Origin: Lentimicrobium sp. L6
GTDB lineage: Bacteria; Bacteroidota; Bacteroidia; Bacteroidales; UBA12170
NCBI RefSeq assembly: GCF_013166655.1
Contig: NZ_JABKCA010000007.1
Location: 26,947 to 90,946 of the forward strand
Length of the DNA: 64,000 bases
Direction: 5' to 3'
Made by a program: the position numbers and the translations under genes. Of the stretch, positions 61,312 through 64,000 are shown piece by piece; positions within the stretch are counted from its first letter, which is position 1; each line of letters opens with the position of its first letter. The notes under the pieces are model-generated. The model was not told the DNA's origin. It made no database searches and saw only the letters and a program-made list of their open reading frames with translations.

Positions 61312-61453
61312 GAATCCTCATTCTTGCTTGCTAATAGACCTATTCAAAGCCTTTTATGAAATCTTGTAATTTGAACATTTCTTAGTCTTATTGATAAGTG
61401 TTAAAGCTATGGTTTCTATATCATTTGGGTTTTTATTATTAGCTTAAATGTTC

Positions 61454-61461
61454 TAAGTTTG
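61454..61461 (+). promoter_or_regulatory. -7 element (TAAGTTTG) for the RND transporter gene
   Basis: Exact TANNTTTG match followed by CA, 31 bases before the ATG at 61493. Confidence 0.55.
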
Positions 61462-61492
61462 CAGTCCTTTTTTAACATCAGAAAATAGTCCT

Positions 61493-63886
61493 ATGTGGAA
61501 GTATATTGTCAGAGGAATTTTACGTTACCGCTTTTATAATTTATTGGTTATTGGCTTAATTACTGCTTTCATGGTTTTTATGGCCACCCAGAATAAAATG
61601 TCTTATAAGCTAGCACAAATGCTTCCTTCCGATCATCCAATTATGCAGGATTATGATGGGTTTAAAGAAAGATTTGGGCAGGATGGCGCGGTGATGTTTA
61701 TTGGAGCCCAATTGGATGATATATACCAACTCAATCGATTTAATTCTTGGTATGACTTGACCAAACAATTGTCAGAAGTAGAAGGTGTGGAAGGGGTACT
61801 GAGTGTAACCAATATATATACATTAACAAAGAATAGAGAGGAAAAGAAATTTGATTTCGATCCCGTTCTGAAAAAACGACCCGAATCTCAACAAGAATTA
61901 GACTCCTTAGCCCAAATCATTCAGGGCTTAAAATTCTACGAAGGCCTCCTTTATAATCCAGATTCTCAGGTGCAAATGATGATGATTACTTTGGATAAAG
62001 AGATTTTGAATACCAAAGAAAGGGTACCCCTGATTTATGACATTAAGGATATTTTGGATAGCTTTGGTATGGAGCATGATCTTGAAATGCATTATAGTGG
62101 TTTGCCATATATTAGAACGATCACTTCAGATTTAGTAAAAAGAGAATTGAACCTTTTTATCTTTCTTGCATTATTAGTCGCTGCTATTATTCTAACCATT
62201 TTCTTTAAGAATTTTCAATCTGTATTCTTCCCTATTTTAATTGTTATTATTGCAACAATATGGACCCTAGGTAGTATTGCTTTAATGGGGTATGAAATTA
62301 CCATTCTAACAGGTATCATCCCTCCATTATTGATAGTAATAGGGATTGAGAATAGTATCTTTTTACTTAATAAATATCAAACAGAATATAAGGCACACCA
62401 GAATAAAGTAAAGGCTTTAAGTAGAATGGTGACCCGTATTGGTAGTGCTAACTTTTTAACTAATGCAACCACTGCAGCTGGTTTTGCAGCATTCATTGTA
62501 ACGGGGAATAAACTTCTAGTTGAGTTCGGTATCATTGCCTCCATAAATATTCTAGGAATCTATATTCTTACTTTAGTTCTAATTCCTGTTTTCTTTAGCT
62601 ATTCTAAACCACCTAAATTCAAACGACTAGATAAGATCGATAGTGGACCAACTAGTATTATCCTAGATAAAATGGTGTTTTTAGTATCCAATTATAGAAC
62701 CAGAACTTATTGGATAAGTATTATTATTGTGGTTGCTGGATTTGTTGGAGTTAGCCAGTTAAAAACCACTGGAAGTATTGTTGATGATATTCCTCATGAG
62801 GATGTTCTATATACAGATTTAATGTTTTTTGAGGAGCATTTCAATGGAGTAATGCCTTTAGAAATAACTGTAGATACCAGAATGAAGAGAGGTGTTTTAA
62901 AACTTAGCTTTATCAAGCGTTTAGATAAACTGAGTACTAAAGTTTTGGGGCAGTATACAGAGTTATCCAAACCATTATCGGTAGCGGATTTGGTGAAATT
63001 TAGTAAGCAAGGTTTTTATAATGGAAACCCAAAGAAATATTCAATTCCAAGCAATCAAGAAGCCAACTTCATCATGCAGTATATGCCAAAGATGGAGGGT
63101 GGACAGAAAGGACTTATTAACTCCTTTGTAGATGAAGATTTGCAAGTGACTCGTGTGACTGTTCAAATGGCCAACTTGGGAACCAAAGAAATAGAAAGCT
63201 TAAAGGACAGTCTCGTCCCACAAATCGAAGCTATTTTCCCATCCGATAAATACGATGTTAAGGTTACGGGAACAAGTGTCGTATTTCTAGAAGGAACCAA
63301 ATATTTAGTGAAGAACTTGTTTCAGAGTCTCCTCTTGGCCTTATTTGTTATTGCACTTTTAATGGCCTTGTTATTCTCATCGGCGAGAATGGTAGTTATT
63401 AGTTTAATCCCAAATCTAATTCCACAGCTATTAACTGCTGCCATGATGGGTTATTTTGGAATTCCAATTAAGCCTTCAACTATTCTTATCTTTAGTATTG
63501 CTCTTGGTATTTCTGTTGATAATACCATACATTTCTTGTCGAGATATCGGCTTCATTTGAAAATGAATAATTGGCAAATATCAAAGTCTGTCATCCTTGC
63601 TTTAAGGGAGACTGGATACAGTATGATTAATTCATCTATTGTTCTGTTTTTTGGATTCTTTATCTTTACTTTTAGCCAGTTTGGAGGGACTAAAAGTATG
63701 GGCTATCTAATCAGCTTTACTTTGTTTGTCGCTTTACTCTCCAACTTGTTTCTTTTACCATCTTTACTATTAACACTAGATAAAAGGATGACTACAAAGC
63801 AATTTAAAGAGCCTTTATTAGAAGCTTTGGATGAGAAGAATGAAGAAGATATCGAGGAGTCAAAATTGAATAAGTACAATAAATAG
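61493..63886 (+). CDS. RND/MMPL-family transporter
   Basis: A 797-residue protein with the RND superfamily two-fold layout: helix 1 (about 16-32), a periplasmic loop (about 35-215), five helices (215-370), helix (about 400-420), second loop (420-610) and five more helices (610-775). The segment AIILTIFFKNFQSVFFPI and the GISVDNTIHFLSRYRLH loop match the MMPL/sterol-sensing subgroup, which often moves lipids or hopanoids. The paired GIENSIFLLNKY replaces the usual D in the first half. No membrane fusion protein or outer channel gene is next to it, which fits the MMPL type. Substrate unknown. Confidence 0.88.
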   Translation: MWKYIVRGILRYRFYNLLVIGLITAFMVFMATQNKMSYKLAQMLPSDHPIMQDYDGFKERFGQDGAVMFIGAQLDDIYQLNRFNSWYDLTKQLSEVEGVEGVLSVTNIYTLTKNREEKKFDFDPVLKKRPESQQELDSLAQIIQGLKFYEGLLYNPDSQVQMMMITLDKEILNTKERVPLIYDIKDILDSFGMEHDLEMHYSGLPYIRTITSDLVKRELNLFIFLALLVAAIILTIFFKNFQSVFFPILIVIIATIWTLGSIALMGYEITILTGIIPPLLIVIGIENSIFLLNKYQTEYKAHQNKVKALSRMVTRIGSANFLTNATTAAGFAAFIVTGNKLLVEFGIIASINILGIYILTLVLIPVFFSYSKPPKFKRLDKIDSGPTSIILDKMVFLVSNYRTRTYWISIIIVVAGFVGVSQLKTTGSIVDDIPHEDVLYTDLMFFEEHFNGVMPLEITVDTRMKRGVLKLSFIKRLDKLSTKVLGQYTELSKPLSVADLVKFSKQGFYNGNPKKYSIPSNQEANFIMQYMPKMEGGQKGLINSFVDEDLQVTRVTVQMANLGTKEIESLKDSLVPQIEAIFPSDKYDVKVTGTSVVFLEGTKYLVKNLFQSLLLALFVIALLMALLFSSARMVVISLIPNLIPQLLTAAMMGYFGIPIKPSTILIFSIALGISVDNTIHFLSRYRLHLKMNNWQISKSVILALRETGYSMINSSIVLFFGFFIFTFSQFGGTKSMGYLISFTLFVALLSNLFLLPSLLLTLDKRMTTKQFKEPLLEALDEKNEEDIEESKLNKYNK

Positions 63887-64000
63887 ATTTAACATTTTTA
63901 ATCTAAGAAAATTCAAGATTTATTAGGTTACCACTTTCATTCCATACAGGGCAAACGCGTACTTTTATTTTTCTAATTATTTTTAACAAAGCTAACGCGG
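63887..64000. other. Terminal 114 bases, no gene
   Basis: No feature beyond AT-rich sequence can be supported in this piece, which is cut by the window edge. Confidence 0.5.

Overview
The window is a stretch of chromosome from a low-GC Bacteroidota bacterium, probably a Bacteroidales/Marinilabiliales-like or related marine group (the rank below phylum is inference). The support is: many genes preceded by the Bacteroidota -7 element TANNTTTG and by A-rich leaders without Shine-Dalgarno sequences; two proteins ending in a type IX secretion (T9SS) C-terminal domain; a PorE-like envelope protein; the gliding lipoprotein GldH; a lipidated TamA (TamL type); and the block holB - ricT-like - gldH - PBP1A. 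No rRNA, tRNA, CRISPR array, intact insertion sequence or prophage was seen. Most genes are housekeeping, with accessory genes between them.

Layout. 1-7 kb: a PAS histidine kinase (cut by the window edge) one base from an ErcA-like iron alcohol dehydrogenase, a secreted arylsulfotransferase-like protein, and a two-gene molybdopterin oxidoreductase whose electron-transfer and membrane subunits are fused. 7-15 kb: small hypotheticals, a DUF2867 epimerase, a secreted CpcT/CpeT-like protein, an acyl-CoA synthetase, an exosortase/archaeosortase-like membrane protease and a PorE-like OmpA protein. 15-34 kb: core genes (Dus, M17 aminopeptidase, frr, prfC, nadE, rpe, rbfA, dprA, pyruvate kinase, mrp, Nfu) interrupted by a DUF234-type AAA ATPase with a striking double operator and by a T9SS-type gene broken by a stop codon in its signal peptide. 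34-49 kb: TamL and a lipoprotein, an RlmL-like methyltransferase, MsrBA, an SPFH protein with a serine hydrolase lying between it and a small ribbon-helix-helix gene missed by length-limited ORF calling, TrmH-like methyltransferase, rpmH, pepD, a HAD phosphatase and an OmpA-like porin. 49-56 kb: pyrB-pyrI and a cDPG-synthetase-like P-loop protein, flanked by three exported proteins with unusual C-terminal tails. 56-64 kb: holB, ricT-like, gldH, PBP1A and an RND/MMPL transporter.

The best candidate for an undescribed system is a dispersed protein-sorting system. The exosortase-like enzyme at 12540-13103 has the Cys/Arg/His triad. Two tandem paralogues at 54-56 kb end in proline spacer - PLSNW - hydrophobic helix - basic tail, and a third protein (49339-50820) ends in a related PVSSKG tail. 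The two PLSNW genes were duplicated as whole transcription units: the same TTTG-N19-TAATTTAG promoter, a leader hairpin with a compensatory base change, and two downstream hairpins. A second strong signal is the pair of 40-bp inverted repeats with identical geometry just upstream of the DUF234 ATPase. Functional links between enzyme and tails, and between operator and ATPase, are inference.
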